Shown: positions 54,457-64,000 of the stretch, in pieces | Layout of the letters: every line of letters starts with the position of its first letter | Numbering within the stretch: position 1 is the first letter of the stretch | Assembly (NCBI GenBank): GCA_002964805.2 | Contig: PUDQ02000001.1 | Span: forward strand, 5,294,001 to 5,358,000 | Length of the DNA stretch: 64,000 bases | From: Trametes villosa | Lineage: Eukaryota > Basidiomycota > Agaricomycetes > Polyporales > Polyporaceae | Direction: 5' to 3' | Notes under the pieces: model-generated | The model's database searches: none | The model's input: only the letters and a program-made list of their open reading frames with translations | What the model was told of the DNA's origin: nothing | Program-made: the position numbers and the translations under genes

Positions 54457-55628
54457 TCATGCTCTTCGCGCGGCAGCTCCCCACCATTCCGCTAGATGAC
54501 TCGGCGGCTTATCATCCAGGTGCGCCCTACGCGCATACTCCTCGAGGGTCGCCCAGCAACCTATTCTGCCTTCCAAGCGGTTCAGCCACTCCCCGATGTG
54601 TTGGCTGTAGCATTCGTCCGCCTGCACATGACCGGTGGCTTCCTTGTACTGGGGAGGGAAGGTGTACACGGGTATCCTCGCCATGGCCTGTTCCTCCCAG
54701 ATGTCGTAAACCATGCCCTCGTACTGTGACAACAGCTGCCCGATGAAGGCATCGATCGGGGGCGGGGAAGCGAGCCCAATGATACCGGTCTCCAGTGACT
54801 CGAAGCGTTCGCCGGACTCGGGTCCTGCCGCGTCACTTGGAGTAAGCCGTGTGCCAATATCTCCTCGAAGGACTGTGGAGGCGTACCGTATACCCGAGCC
54901 AGATCGGGGAAATAAGCATCGAAGCTGAGGTCAGAGATTCGCAAGTGCGACAGGTTCGGGGCGTGGTACCCCCAGTCGTCCTTCCCCACCATGTCTCTGA
55001 ACAGGTGTAACCGAGCTAGGGACGGAAACAGGCGATCACCTCCGGGCGGATTCAAGTTGGGGCACCAGTCCTTGAACGGCGGCCGCGTGCTGAAGAGTGT
55101 GAGCTCGCGCAACGTCGGAAAGACGATGCCAGCAGTGATGTCGCGAGGCTGGGGTTCCGAGGCGGGCGTCGTCGGGAAGAAGGCCAGGGTCTCGAGAGTT
55201 GGCGCGACTGCGCGTAAGACGGAGGTCACCAATGCATCGTATTGGTCCGCCGTGAGCGAGTCCCGAGCCCTTCCGGCCTCCGAGTTCTGCATCGTCGAAC
55301 ATTGGGCTCCATGTCTTGCACCGCTACAAGTCGCGCACTCCTCCGGCGGAATCTCTTCCCTCGGCGAGATGTACACCGTCCGCAAGAACAGATGGCGCAC
55401 TTTAGGGACGGGCTTGCCTTCGTAGGCGATGTGTTCGTCTTCCAGCTGTGCGAGGAACTGGCTGAGGTTATCCGGGGTTCCAGAAAGAATGACGGAGTGA
55501 AAGCGGAGGGAGTGTGCCACCTCGCGGAAGTGCTTGCATACCAGAGAGAGCGAAGATGCTGTAAGGCCGCCATCGAGGCAGGAGAGGGTGAAGATGGCCG
55601 TAAGCAGCTCAGCGGCGAGCTTCTCCAT
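54457..55628 (-). CDS. F-box/LRR-like protein, basidiomycete family
   Basis: Exon 1 55628-54837; exon 2 from 54798 (or 54789) to 54457; about 377 aa. The start MEKLAAELLTAIFTLSCLDG and SLSLVCKHFREVAHSLRFHS form an F-box-like head; the next segments are strand-like (VRHLFLRTVYIS, IVFPTLRELTLFSTR, APNLSHLRISDLSFDAY). The tail (SQYEGMVYDIWEEQAMARIP, TFPPQYKEATGH) is in another frame. I join the two by a short 38- or 47-nt intron with GTGACG donor. A single-base frameshift is the alternative and would make this a pseudogene. Confidence 0.6.
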
Positions 55629-57009
55629 GACTTTCAGCGGCGCATACTGGGTGAGAGCGATTGCGCCGAGTCAGCGTTCACGGGAAGCCAGGCTGGCCGC
55701 AAAGACCGATGTTTGATATTCAGCGTTGAATTTCGGCTGTGGCTGGACCCGAGCGCCAGTGCCTGTGTGAACGAACATTAGCGAAAGCACTGTAGCGCCT
55801 GACTGGTGACTGTTGACACTAGTACGGTTCGTGTATTATGGGAGATACCCAGTGCCCGGTGCCCGCGGCGTCGCTGGTTCGGCGACGTTCAAGTTGACGC
55901 GGACCGATGGAAGTAGGCTTTCCGATGGGGGTTTCGTCCAGGTACACATTCCAAGGATACTTCATACTGTAAGGCTTCCAGTGTTGTAAATACCCAGACG
56001 AGCACCGTGGTCGTTCGAGATGAATCAGCCCAGTACATACACGGTACAGTCCAGGGTGGTCCAGGGCAACTCACTGAGCAACTTGAAGTCGGAATTTGCC
56101 GGCGCCTCAGCGTCAGTGTTAAAGCGCTTCCCGAGCGCAGGCCTCTTGCGATCATGCTATCTCGCTCTTGGCAAGAGCTGTTGAGCGTAGGTATGTACGG
56201 AGGCCCATACATGCGTCTTCGCTGTAAGTTGCTCTGAAGAAAAGCCTAGAGCGTTCTAGTCTGCCGCAGCAAGTGCTGAGTGCCAGTGAGCGCGCTGCTT
56301 TGGGTAAGTAACTCGACCATATATAGGTCCGACCAGGTACGTTGCCTCTATACCTGCCTAAGTGACGTATACGCCGTATGACGCTTTTCTAGAGAGAGGC
56401 CCCTCTGCCTCTCTGGCATTGGTTTCAAGCTTTCCATCACTCCGAGTCGGGAGTGCAGGTCCCAGTCTCCCTCGACGCTCGCGTGGATTCGGCACACTAT
56501 CAGGGAGTCAGCTATCTGGCATCGCACTGTGGGAGCTGCTAACGTCGCAGTAGTTTTATAGGTATTATCGAGTGAACGAGGTTCGCTTCTCACCTTAATA
56601 CGCCACATATCTTGGAGGCGGGAAGCATTCGCGCTTTCGCCAAGATGCCCCACTTGGTCTGCGAGCGCAAGTTCCGACTAGGGTGACATCGGCCAACACA
56701 CCTCAACGCTTCAACGTATAGCTAGCCAGTCTACCATATACAGGCGAAAGGCGAACATAACCAAGCTAACCTCAGCAAATGTTGCCGCTGCTCAGGCGTG
56801 GTCCAAATTCCCGCCGGAGGGCTGACAGTGGCTGACCCCCCTCGGATCCCTTGCGGCCAGTATGCTCTGGAATCTCTGCAGACTAGACGGAATCCAATTC
56901 GCCATCCTCGTCTCTTGTCCCGCTCTTCCTCGCACCACCACCGTCGACAGAAGACTCCCGAGACAACAACCCCAAAGCCCCAAAGCCCTCAAGCCTCCGC
57001 TCAAGCACA
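55629..57009. other. Intergenic, nothing recognised
   Basis: 1.38 kb between divergent starts. A TATATA-like patch at 56319-56325. No conserved frame or RNA gene was found. Confidence 0.45.
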
Positions 57010-58896
57010 ATGGTCCCAGCCACAGAAGCCATGACAGCTACAGCCACTCTCGACCCCAACTACGCCCCGCGTCCCCCCTTGGAGACCGGCCTCGTCGTCG
57101 TCGCGGCCCTGCTGTTTGTCCTTACTATCTCAGTCGTTGCCACCGCCATCGGTCGCTGCCGCCGCCGTGCCAACCCTCCCTACGTTCGTCGTCGGGCCCC
57201 TGCCCCTTGCATGGTCGACATCGAACAGGCACGCACCACCATCGGAACCGACAATGGCATCAACAACGGTACCGACAACGGCAAGAATGGCTCGCGCATC
57301 CTGGCTTTCCCCCCGCTCGCGGTCTTGGCTCGCTCGTGGTCGTCCTCGACCACAGGCTCTGGCTCTTCGGCTTTCGGGAAGCTTGCTATGGAGCTCCCTC
57401 CTCCTGCTCTCGCCGTGGCGCCCTCTTCGCGTCTCCGGGACTCTGTGCTCTGCAAGGCCCTCGGTCAGCTCAACTGGCCTGCTCCGGGTGATGACAAGGT
57501 CAGCGTCTCTTTCTCAATCTCATCGCTTGCATTTCTAAACGCCCTCCCCCCTCCCTTCCACCCCCAGAACACTCAGAAGAATTCGAGGCGCATCGTGGAC
57601 ATCGAGGCCGCCGCGGCTGACAAGGTCATTCAGCCCCGCAACACCAACCACCTCCACGCCGATGCCTCTCTGAGCTACCCGAAGTGGGTCCTCCCCCACC
57701 TTGCCGAGATCCGCGACCAATCCCAGCGCCAGTGGACCATCTACACGCCTCCGCCGCCCATTGTACCCGAGATCGTCATTCAGTCCTGCGACAACGAGCC
57801 CGTCCCCGATAGCCCCGCGAGCACCTACTCGACCGACTCCGACTCCGCGCCGTCCGAGATCGACACGCCCCCGCCCATGACGCCGACCCTGGCGTCCCCG
57901 GTCAGCTTCTACTTCCCGGCGAGCCCGACGTTCTCGGAGCGCGAGTACCTCCAGGTCCCGCCTCCTTCGTTCAACGCCCCGCGCGAGGAGGAGAAGCCGG
58001 TGATGCGCAACGTGTCGAACTTCTCGGGGAAGACCTTCGCGCTCGCGACGCCCCCGGGCCGGTTCAGCAAGATGGGCAAGCTCAGGGAGCGCCGCATGCT
58101 GGCCCAAGCGCAGGCGGCCGCCACCATCACCACCGTCGTCGACGAGCACAAGCAGACCTCCGCTACTCAGAACGTCGCTCAAGTCGTGAAGGGGTGCGGC
58201 ACTGGTCCTCGGATCTCTCAGCGCTTTGTTAGTACGGTCGGCTTTGCTCAACCTAAGGGCCCTCGCGTTACCGGACTCGGCCTCGGTCTGCAGCTCCTCC
58301 CTCAGCTGGATTTTGAGGGCTCCCTCGACAAGGCTCTCGCCGCCGCATGCCCTTCTGGTGATGAGGCCGCCCCCGGGACTTCTGGGACGTTCAGCACTGC
58401 AGCCTACCTGGCCCTCGACGGCAATCTCGAGGCCGCCACCACCACCGACGTGACTCTTGCTGCCCCGACTGCTAGCGAGGACGACTCCAAGGTCTTCTTC
58501 GACACCGATGTCTACGCCAACGAAGACGCTCATACCAACGCCGATGCGTACGCCATCAACGCCTACACCAGCAACGATGCTCACAACAAGGATGATGCCC
58601 CTGCCGACGCCTGTCTCAACGTTGTCGTCAGCGCACCTGCTGGCGGCGACAACAGCGGTAAGGGCCGCCCCGAACGCCTCGCGCGCCCCATCGACGCGTT
58701 TGACTCGTCCTTCTCCCTCGCCAGCATCAACAGCGACGGCGGGCAGGGCACGCTCCGCAGCATCATGGACGACTATCACTACGACGACGAAGAGGAGACC
58801 TTTGAGTACGCCGACGCCAACAGCCCCGCCATCACCGAGCTGGTCGTGCACGAGAACCAGGCGCGCCGCGCTGTGGTTGTCGTGTGTGCCATATGA
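57010..58896 (+). CDS. Single-pass membrane protein with long disordered tail
   Basis: Exons 57010-57498 and 57568-58896; 605 aa. The 69-nt intron is open in frame, but it has a GTCAGC donor, TTTCTAAAC branch site and C-rich CCCCAG end, so I splice it. A short outer N-terminus is followed by one TM (about 27-48, LVVVAALLFVLTISVVATAI) and a basic stop (GRCRRR). The rest is polar: Asn/Gly repeats (TDNGINNGTDNGKNG), SYPKWVLPHLAEIRDQ, a Pro/Ser segment (PASPTFSEREYLQVPP), RFSKMGKLRERRMLAQAQA, and an Asp/Asn/Ala stretch (YANEDAHTNADAYAINAYTS). It ends VVVVCAI. Family not recognised; a signalling or cell-wall sensor scaffold is only a guess. Confidence 0.65.
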   Translation: MVPATEAMTATATLDPNYAPRPPLETGLVVVAALLFVLTISVVATAIGRCRRRANPPYVRRRAPAPCMVDIEQARTTIGTDNGINNGTDNGKNGSRILAFPPLAVLARSWSSSTTGSGSSAFGKLAMELPPPALAVAPSSRLRDSVLCKALGQLNWPAPGDDKVSVSFSISSLAFLNALPPPFHPQNTQKNSRRIVDIEAAAADKVIQPRNTNHLHADASLSYPKWVLPHLAEIRDQSQRQWTIYTPPPPIVPEIVIQSCDNEPVPDSPASTYSTDSDSAPSEIDTPPPMTPTLASPVSFYFPASPTFSEREYLQVPPPSFNAPREEEKPVMRNVSNFSGKTFALATPPGRFSKMGKLRERRMLAQAQAAATITTVVDEHKQTSATQNVAQVVKGCGTGPRISQRFVSTVGFAQPKGPRVTGLGLGLQLLPQLDFEGSLDKALAAACPSGDEAAPGTSGTFSTAAYLALDGNLEAATTTDVTLAAPTASEDDSKVFFDTDVYANEDAHTNADAYAINAYTSNDAHNKDDAPADACLNVVVSAPAGGDNSGKGRPERLARPIDAFDSSFSLASINSDGGQGTLRSIMDDYHYDDEEETFEYADANSPAITELVVHENQARRAVVVVCAI

Positions 58897-60092
58897 CTCG
58901 TGGCCGCGCTCGGTCGCGCCTCTCCATTCCCTCCTCCGGCACTTGCGAGGAGGGATTGGTGCGACGTTGGGCCCTCGTTCAATCGGGGCCCGGGCGCATT
59001 ATCATACAACGACACTCTCGGTACACTCCTCGGTCTCGCGCTAGCTTTCCACGTTACCGCGCTCTCCCTGTGGAAACTGGCTTTGCTCGTCTTTGCCTGG
59101 CGTCTTCCATCGGCTTCACCGGCGTCCTCGGCCTTCAGCAACCTCGACGAACTGCCTCGCTCTTTTCGGCAATCCCTCGATTGCCATTATGCCCTTCCTC
59201 CTCCCGACATACCCCCCCTCCCTGGGAATCGGCCATCCCAGCAAATGAGTCCGCCCTGCTGGCGATTCTCCACTCTCCCGACGACTCCTCTTCCTCAGTG
59301 TTCATCCAGGAGGAGAGCCTCAAGCGAGTCGTCGCCACCGGGCGCAGCGGCGCCGCCCGGTCTCTGCTCCCCTCGTCGGGAGCGGAACAACACCCCAGCC
59401 CTAGCTTTGCCCAGGGCTGGTCTTCTCTCCGTCTTGCGACACTATACGGTCTAGCTTTCTCTTCCCTTGCTCTCGAGAATACTCCCGTACTGGAGAACAT
59501 CCAACTCCAGCGTAGCTTTGTCCATGCTGGGAACACAACGCATGGCTCCGGTTCGGGCTCGTTATTTTCTACCCTACAGTTCTGTTTCACTTCACGATGC
59601 AGCCTCGTTCCTCTTCCTACCTTCTGCGCTGCATCTTTGCTTTACCCCCTCCGGTTCTGTCCCACCCCTTTACGATACACTGCTTGGCCTATGTTCAAGT
59701 AGACGGCGCGGCTACGATTTCCTTTGACTCGGGTTTTAGGTGGTATAAGTAGGCTCTCCCCTATTGTATTGTCCGGTTCTTAGGAAAATACATACCTTCG
59801 CCTACACTCCCCCGCGCGGACATCGAAGGCCCCGGGTCGCCTGCCTCTGAAAGCTTTAAGGCCGTGCGGCGATTACCCTGAGTCCCGGGTTGCGATGGCC
59901 AAGCCTTGCCCTGAGGACTTAGAGCACGCGCGGGCATTACGAGCAGGCCTTTGCTCGCCGTGGACTCAACACCGCTATGCGCGCGATTGCGGCATGCCGT
60001 AGCTGCCCGCGGCTCGTCCCGGGCACCCGGCCACGGTACCTGGGCGCGCGCATATCGAAGCACCGTGGTGCCACTGTGCGTGTCACCGCGTT

Positions 60093-60360
60093 TCGCATCG
60101 GCGAGCCTATCGAATTGGTGCTCGTTCATACACGCTGTGATATCAGCGACGAATGAAGCATTGCACACAGCGTACATCACTATGTAGCCTACATGCGCAA
60201 GACGGGAAGCACAAGAAAATACCACGGTTCGCGCTGCCCGTCACCAACCGGGTACGGGAGCACCTGCCCTTGGCGGCGGTGGTCCCATGTTATGGCGGCT
60301 CGCATTGGTGAGCCTATATCATTGCTGCCGTTTCATACTACCATGATATCAGCGACGAAT
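60093..60360 (+). repeat. Degenerate direct repeat, ~62-bp units, 206-bp period
   Basis: 60093-60154 and 60300-60360 share TCGCAT(C/T)GG(C/T)GAGCCTAT at the left and TGATATCAGCGACGAAT (identical, 17 bp) at the right, with diverged middles. Confidence 0.75.
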
Positions 60361-62040
60361 ACCGTGCGCGGGGCAGGGAGGCTAAGGAAGTACAGCGCTG
60401 GGTGCGGCGCATTGCGCGCAACTCATCTCCGTCGCGCCGCCTGTGTCGGACGGTGGATGGCGTGTCGAGCGGCGGGTGCGCATCATGTTCGCGATGACGA
60501 GAGGCCGCCGCACGCAAGCCGCGCACGTTGGCCGACGTCCGGCAGCCGACGCGCAGGCCGCCTGCACTTTCTGGGCGCAGTGTGCAGGCAGATGGAAGCA
60601 TGCTGCCAAACACGTGTGCCACATAAGATGAACGATTCATGTTATATGTGGCCAGCTTCGGGGAAGCGGACCAGCTCTGTCGGCGGGGGCGATGAGAGGA
60701 ATGCATGCGGAATCATCTGATATCATTCATAGACCAACGTCAATGTCATAGTCGCGCTCATGCTCGAGATGCAGCACACAGTGCGTCCTCCGGTTCATGT
60801 CTTCGCATTGTTGATCTTCATATATGACACTTACATGATGATCACACCCACCTCCATTAGATGGGCTGCAGCGGAAATGCGGTATGGCTGCATGGACGAC
60901 GGCCGCCTGGCGTGGAAGGATCCCGAGCTGATGCGCCGCTGATTGTTCGCGCCGAGGGGCCCTCGTGCGTCGTTCGACGGTGAGGAATCGCCGCAGAGTT
61001 CGAGAGCCCGCGCCGTGTCCTGAACGAGGAAACCGATGCTCACAGCTTCGAGAGCGGGATCCACCGGTTGCGTCCGTGGAACGCCAGGGCGCATGGATCA
61101 GTTGGAGTCTAGGAACGGGGTGAGCAGTAAGCGCCACCCATGCAGACGCACGCTACTTACTCAATTGCGCACCATTCGTTATCATCGGTGTTCTCCAAGC
61201 AAAGCAGGCACGAACATTGAATGGAGCGGCATCTTGGGCCGGCGGGCGAAGTCCATCATGATCTCTGTGCGGAACAGGTATTCCCACCGGTGCACTGGAG
61301 CCCGCAGTATGCACGCTGCGAGCTATTTTTCTGAAATTTGAGCCCCAGAATCAACGAGAGAAATGTCTGCAAACACTGCAAAGCTGGTGGAGGTCAGCGT
61401 CGGATCCACGTTCGTAAGAACGGCTGTGTGAGCGTGGCGCTGGTACGGCTCACCTTCCTAATCGAGGCAAAATTGGTGCGGACGCGCCTCCCGACGCGCG
61501 CGTCTAGCAACGCTAATAACCTCTTCGTTGCTACCAGCGCTCGGGACGAGCCTTGCAGAGTGTCGATCCCGCGATTGGCGTACGTACCCACAAGGTCTTG
61601 GCCTGACGTGGCGGCAAAGGCAAAGGCAAAACTGTGTGATGGCGGGAGGAGGAGAGGATGCGGAGGTACGTCGGTGCCGGGCCCAACCGCGAACGATGCG
61701 CAGTCGCCTGCGCAACGGCAAGCACCCAAAGTACGGGGTGGCTGTGCCGCAATCGATAAGCGGGCCTCGGCGTAAAGTGTGTTGCACGGGCGTTGTGTGC
61801 AACGTCCAAAGCACGGCGGAGGTTGTGGCAAGAACAAGGCGGACGCTGTGAGCGGTAACTGGGCAGGGGACAATGGCGGGCGGAGAAGGGCAATTGTCGC
61901 GCGTTGTTTGTGCGCGTCGAGGACAAAAGGTGTTCCGGAGACGCGTGGGAACGAGGTGAGGGACGGAAGAAGGAAACGGTGTCGGCCCCAAAACGCATGT
62001 GGCCGGCTGATGGCCAGGGCAAACACCATGCAGCCCGCTT

Positions 62041-62047
62041 TTTATAC
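62041..62047 (+). promoter_or_regulatory. TATA-like box of the GH16 gene
   Basis: TTTATAC 82 bp before the ATG at 62129. Confidence 0.45.
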
Positions 62048-62128
62048 GAGACGCCTCTTCAACCCACTCCTCCATCTCCCCGACCCGCCCCCGCCCTCCC
62101 CCTCCTTCAACCCGTCCTTCCTTTCGCC

Positions 62129-63385
62129 ATGTTCCGCTCCCTCGCAGCCCTCGTCCTCGCCCTCGCCGCCACCACCTCCGCCTTCGTCCCCAACCACGGC
62201 GCGCACCACCGCAGGCACAACAAGATTGGCGGCGTCTCCTACGTCCCCCGTAGCCAGTCGTACAAGCTCGTAGACCGTTATGAGGGCAAGAACTTCTTCG
62301 AGTGAGTGTTCCTCCAGTCGACTCGGCCTTGCCTCTGTAGAGGACGGCGCGTGAATGCGGCGGGCGCGCCTACCAACAAGCGCCCATCCGCCTTGTTCGA
62401 ACATTTCCTGACAGAGTTTGTTCTCCAGCGGCTGGGACTTCTTCACCGAGGAGGACCCCACCCACGGCCTCGTCAACTACGTCGGCGGGTCCGCTGCGTC
62501 AAAGCTCGCGTACGTCCAGGATGACGGCACCGCTGTCATCGCTGTCGACGACACCTCCGACGTCCAGGCCGGCGGCAAGCGCAACTCCATCCGCATTAGC
62601 AGCAAGAAGGCCTGGGAGCGCGGCCTCTTCATCGCCGACATCTACTCTATGCCCCACGGCTGCGGCGTCTGGCCCGCGTACTGGTCCCTTGGCAACGCCA
62701 AGTCGTGGCCGAACGCTGGTGAAATCGACATCATCGGTACGTGCCCGGCTGCAGTCGAGAACGCCCTCGAACGCGGGCGCTAACGACATGTTTCATCTCG
62801 CAGAGGGTGTGAACAACAACCTGCAGAACCAGGTGACGCTCCACAGCGGTGCCGGCTGCGTGCTCGACAAGACGACGAACGCGCTCGCGAACCTGCTCGG
62901 CACGACGTGCGAGTCCTCGAACGGGAACAACGCCGGCTGCGCGTGGCAGCAGAAGGAGAACACCACCTTCGGGCACCTCTTCAACATGCAGGCGGGCGGC
63001 GTGTACGCGCACTCGCTCGAGTCCGACGCGATCTCCGTCTGGTACTTCGACCGCGACAACATCCCCGCGGACATCACCGCGCAGAAGCCCGACCCGTCGA
63101 CGTGGGGCACGCCCACCGCGCTCTTCCCGAACACGAAGTGCGACATCATGTCCCACTTCCTCGCGCAGAACCTCATCTTCGACATCACCCTCTGCGGTGA
63201 CTGGGCGGGTCCCGCGTACGAGGGCTCCGGCTGCCCCGGCACCTGCGCGTCCGCGATCGCGGACAAGTCGAACTTCAACGGTGCGTGCATCAACCTTCTT
63301 GATGACTGCTGGGAGCAATTGCTGATGATTGTTCGTCTCTGCAGTCGCGAAGTGGAAGATCGCTTCCGTCTCCGTATACCAATAG
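62129..63385 (+). CDS. Secreted glycoside hydrolase family 16 endo-beta-glucanase
   Basis: Cleaves beta-1,3(1,4 or 1,6)-glucan in cell walls or plant/algal laminarin. Exons 62129-62301, 62429-62736, 62804-63280, 63345-63385; 332 aa. Signal peptide MFRSLAALVLALAATTSA. After a short propeptide-like stretch come YKLVDRYEGKNFFDGWDFF and DPTHGLVNYV. The catalytic motif is GEIDIIEGVNN with nucleophile Glu 156, Asp 158 and acid/base Glu 161; intron 2 splits the motif before Glu 161. Paired Cys (CVLDKT, TTCESSN, AGCAW, CGDWAG, CPGTCAS) and a typical GH16 end VAKWKIASVSVYQ. The acceptor of exon 2 is taken at CTCCAG (62428). A nearby AG (62415) is possible and adds four residues. Intact. Confidence 0.9.
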
Positions 63386-64000
63386 ACGTCCCGCAGACTC
63401 GCGTACCCACGCACGCACCCCAACGCACGCCGCATCGCACGCACGCACATCCGCTCTCCTGCATTGCCTGTCTTTTCCCTCGCTCTCCTTTGCTACGTTA
63501 CGCTCCTATACTCGCCCTCCCCCCGCCGGCCGCTTCCTCTTCCTCCCTCCGTTCCTCCGGGGCGGGCCGCCTTGTACAAGTCCTAGACACGCGCCCCCGC
63601 GCGGGTGCACTTTACGCGATGCTCGTCTAACGCTACGTACGTCTACCCATATTACGCCGTCGCCTGTCCTTGCGTCGGCTAGATAGCCCGTCCGCTAGAC
63701 GAAACCCGCTCGCTTTCCTCTCCCGACGCGTCCGCACGCGGGGCCGCGCCCCGGCGACGAACCTGTGCCCTCCCAGCGAGCCGCTCCTTCGTCCTGGGTG
63801 CGACACGCCGTCGGCTGTTCTCCTTAGGGCCTCGCTTACCGTTATTACCTTTACGTCGCGTTCCTGCTCCACCTCTTTCTCTCCCGGGTCCTTGGGTCGG
63901 AGGCCCGCCGCGCGGGCGTCCGCGTAGTCGCTAGTGTACATACATCGCGCTGCTGTCGCATCCCGTTCACTGTAGCACATTCATTCATTGTACGCAATAT
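63386..64000. other. 3' flank of the GH16 gene
   Basis: 615 bp, pyrimidine-rich. An ACGCACGC-type simple repeat runs from about 63408 to 63445. No gene is supported up to the window edge. Confidence 0.45.

Larger units (their letters stand above)
58897..62128. other. 3.2-kb gene-poor stretch
   Basis: No supported gene. 58897-59700 is pyrimidine-rich and may include the 3' UTR of the membrane-protein gene. A degenerate direct repeat lies at 60093-60360. The rightmost 100 bp are the GH16 promoter. Open frames here overlap on both strands without conserved motifs. Confidence 0.45.

Noticed and set aside
58884..59702. 272-codon frame downstream of the single-pass membrane protein gene
   Set aside because: Composition follows pyrimidine-rich DNA; no conserved motif, and overlapping frames are equally open.
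61394..62075. Minus-strand frames over 200 codons upstream of the GH16 gene
   Set aside because: They overlap each other in different frames, cover the GH16 promoter and have no recognisable domain.

Overview
The window looks like nuclear DNA of an agaricomycete basidiomycete, probably in or near the Polyporales. It is GC-rich, nearly every gene is broken by many 48-75 nt GT..AG introns, and the repertoire (nitrate reductase, multi-exon P450, GH16 glucanase, tandem HET-domain genes, F-box paralogues, Clr2) fits that group. All gene models below are my own manual splicing. Junctions were accepted only if the phase closed and the family motif continued across them. No tRNA, rRNA or CRISPR was recognised.

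Left third (1-14,900) is mostly conserved housekeeping: the 5' part of a PP2A B-type regulatory subunit (-), COX9 (+), a DNAJB12/14-type membrane J-protein (-), an Hrt3/FBXO9-type F-box protein (+), a DUF2015 protein (-), EMC5 (+), a sterol O-acyltransferase (+) and an orphan 211-aa gene (+). Three pairs are divergent over short spacers (PP2A-B/COX9, DnaJ/Hrt3, DUF2015/EMC5).

14,900-22,400 is accessory DNA. It holds short repeats, degenerate tandem copies of a secreted-protein gene family (modules A, C and B), a small signal-peptide/one-TM protein, and a 189-aa ORF that looks like a retroelement Gag-type domain with a C-terminal membrane anchor.

22,400-34,600, all on the minus strand, carries a 25-exon nitrate reductase with an unusual ~240-aa N-terminal extension, preceded upstream by two tandem paralogous HET-domain genes (about 1014 and 980 aa) with identical exon layout, including a first coding exon that is only the ATG.

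34,600-57,000: an acidic repeat protein (+) whose C-terminus resembles the end of TRAPPC12 exon 1 and reads into what is intron there; a P450 (-); an F-box gene (-) with an in-frame TAG that may be bypassed by a shifted splice acceptor; TRAPPC12 (+); a KAR9-type protein (-); Clr2 (-); a PQ-loop membrane protein (-); and a second F-box-like gene (-).

57,000-64,000: a single-pass membrane protein with a long disordered tail (+), a 3.2-kb gene-poor stretch, and a secreted GH16 endo-glucanase (+). No gene cluster with one shared pathway is visible; the accessory genes lie among housekeeping genes.
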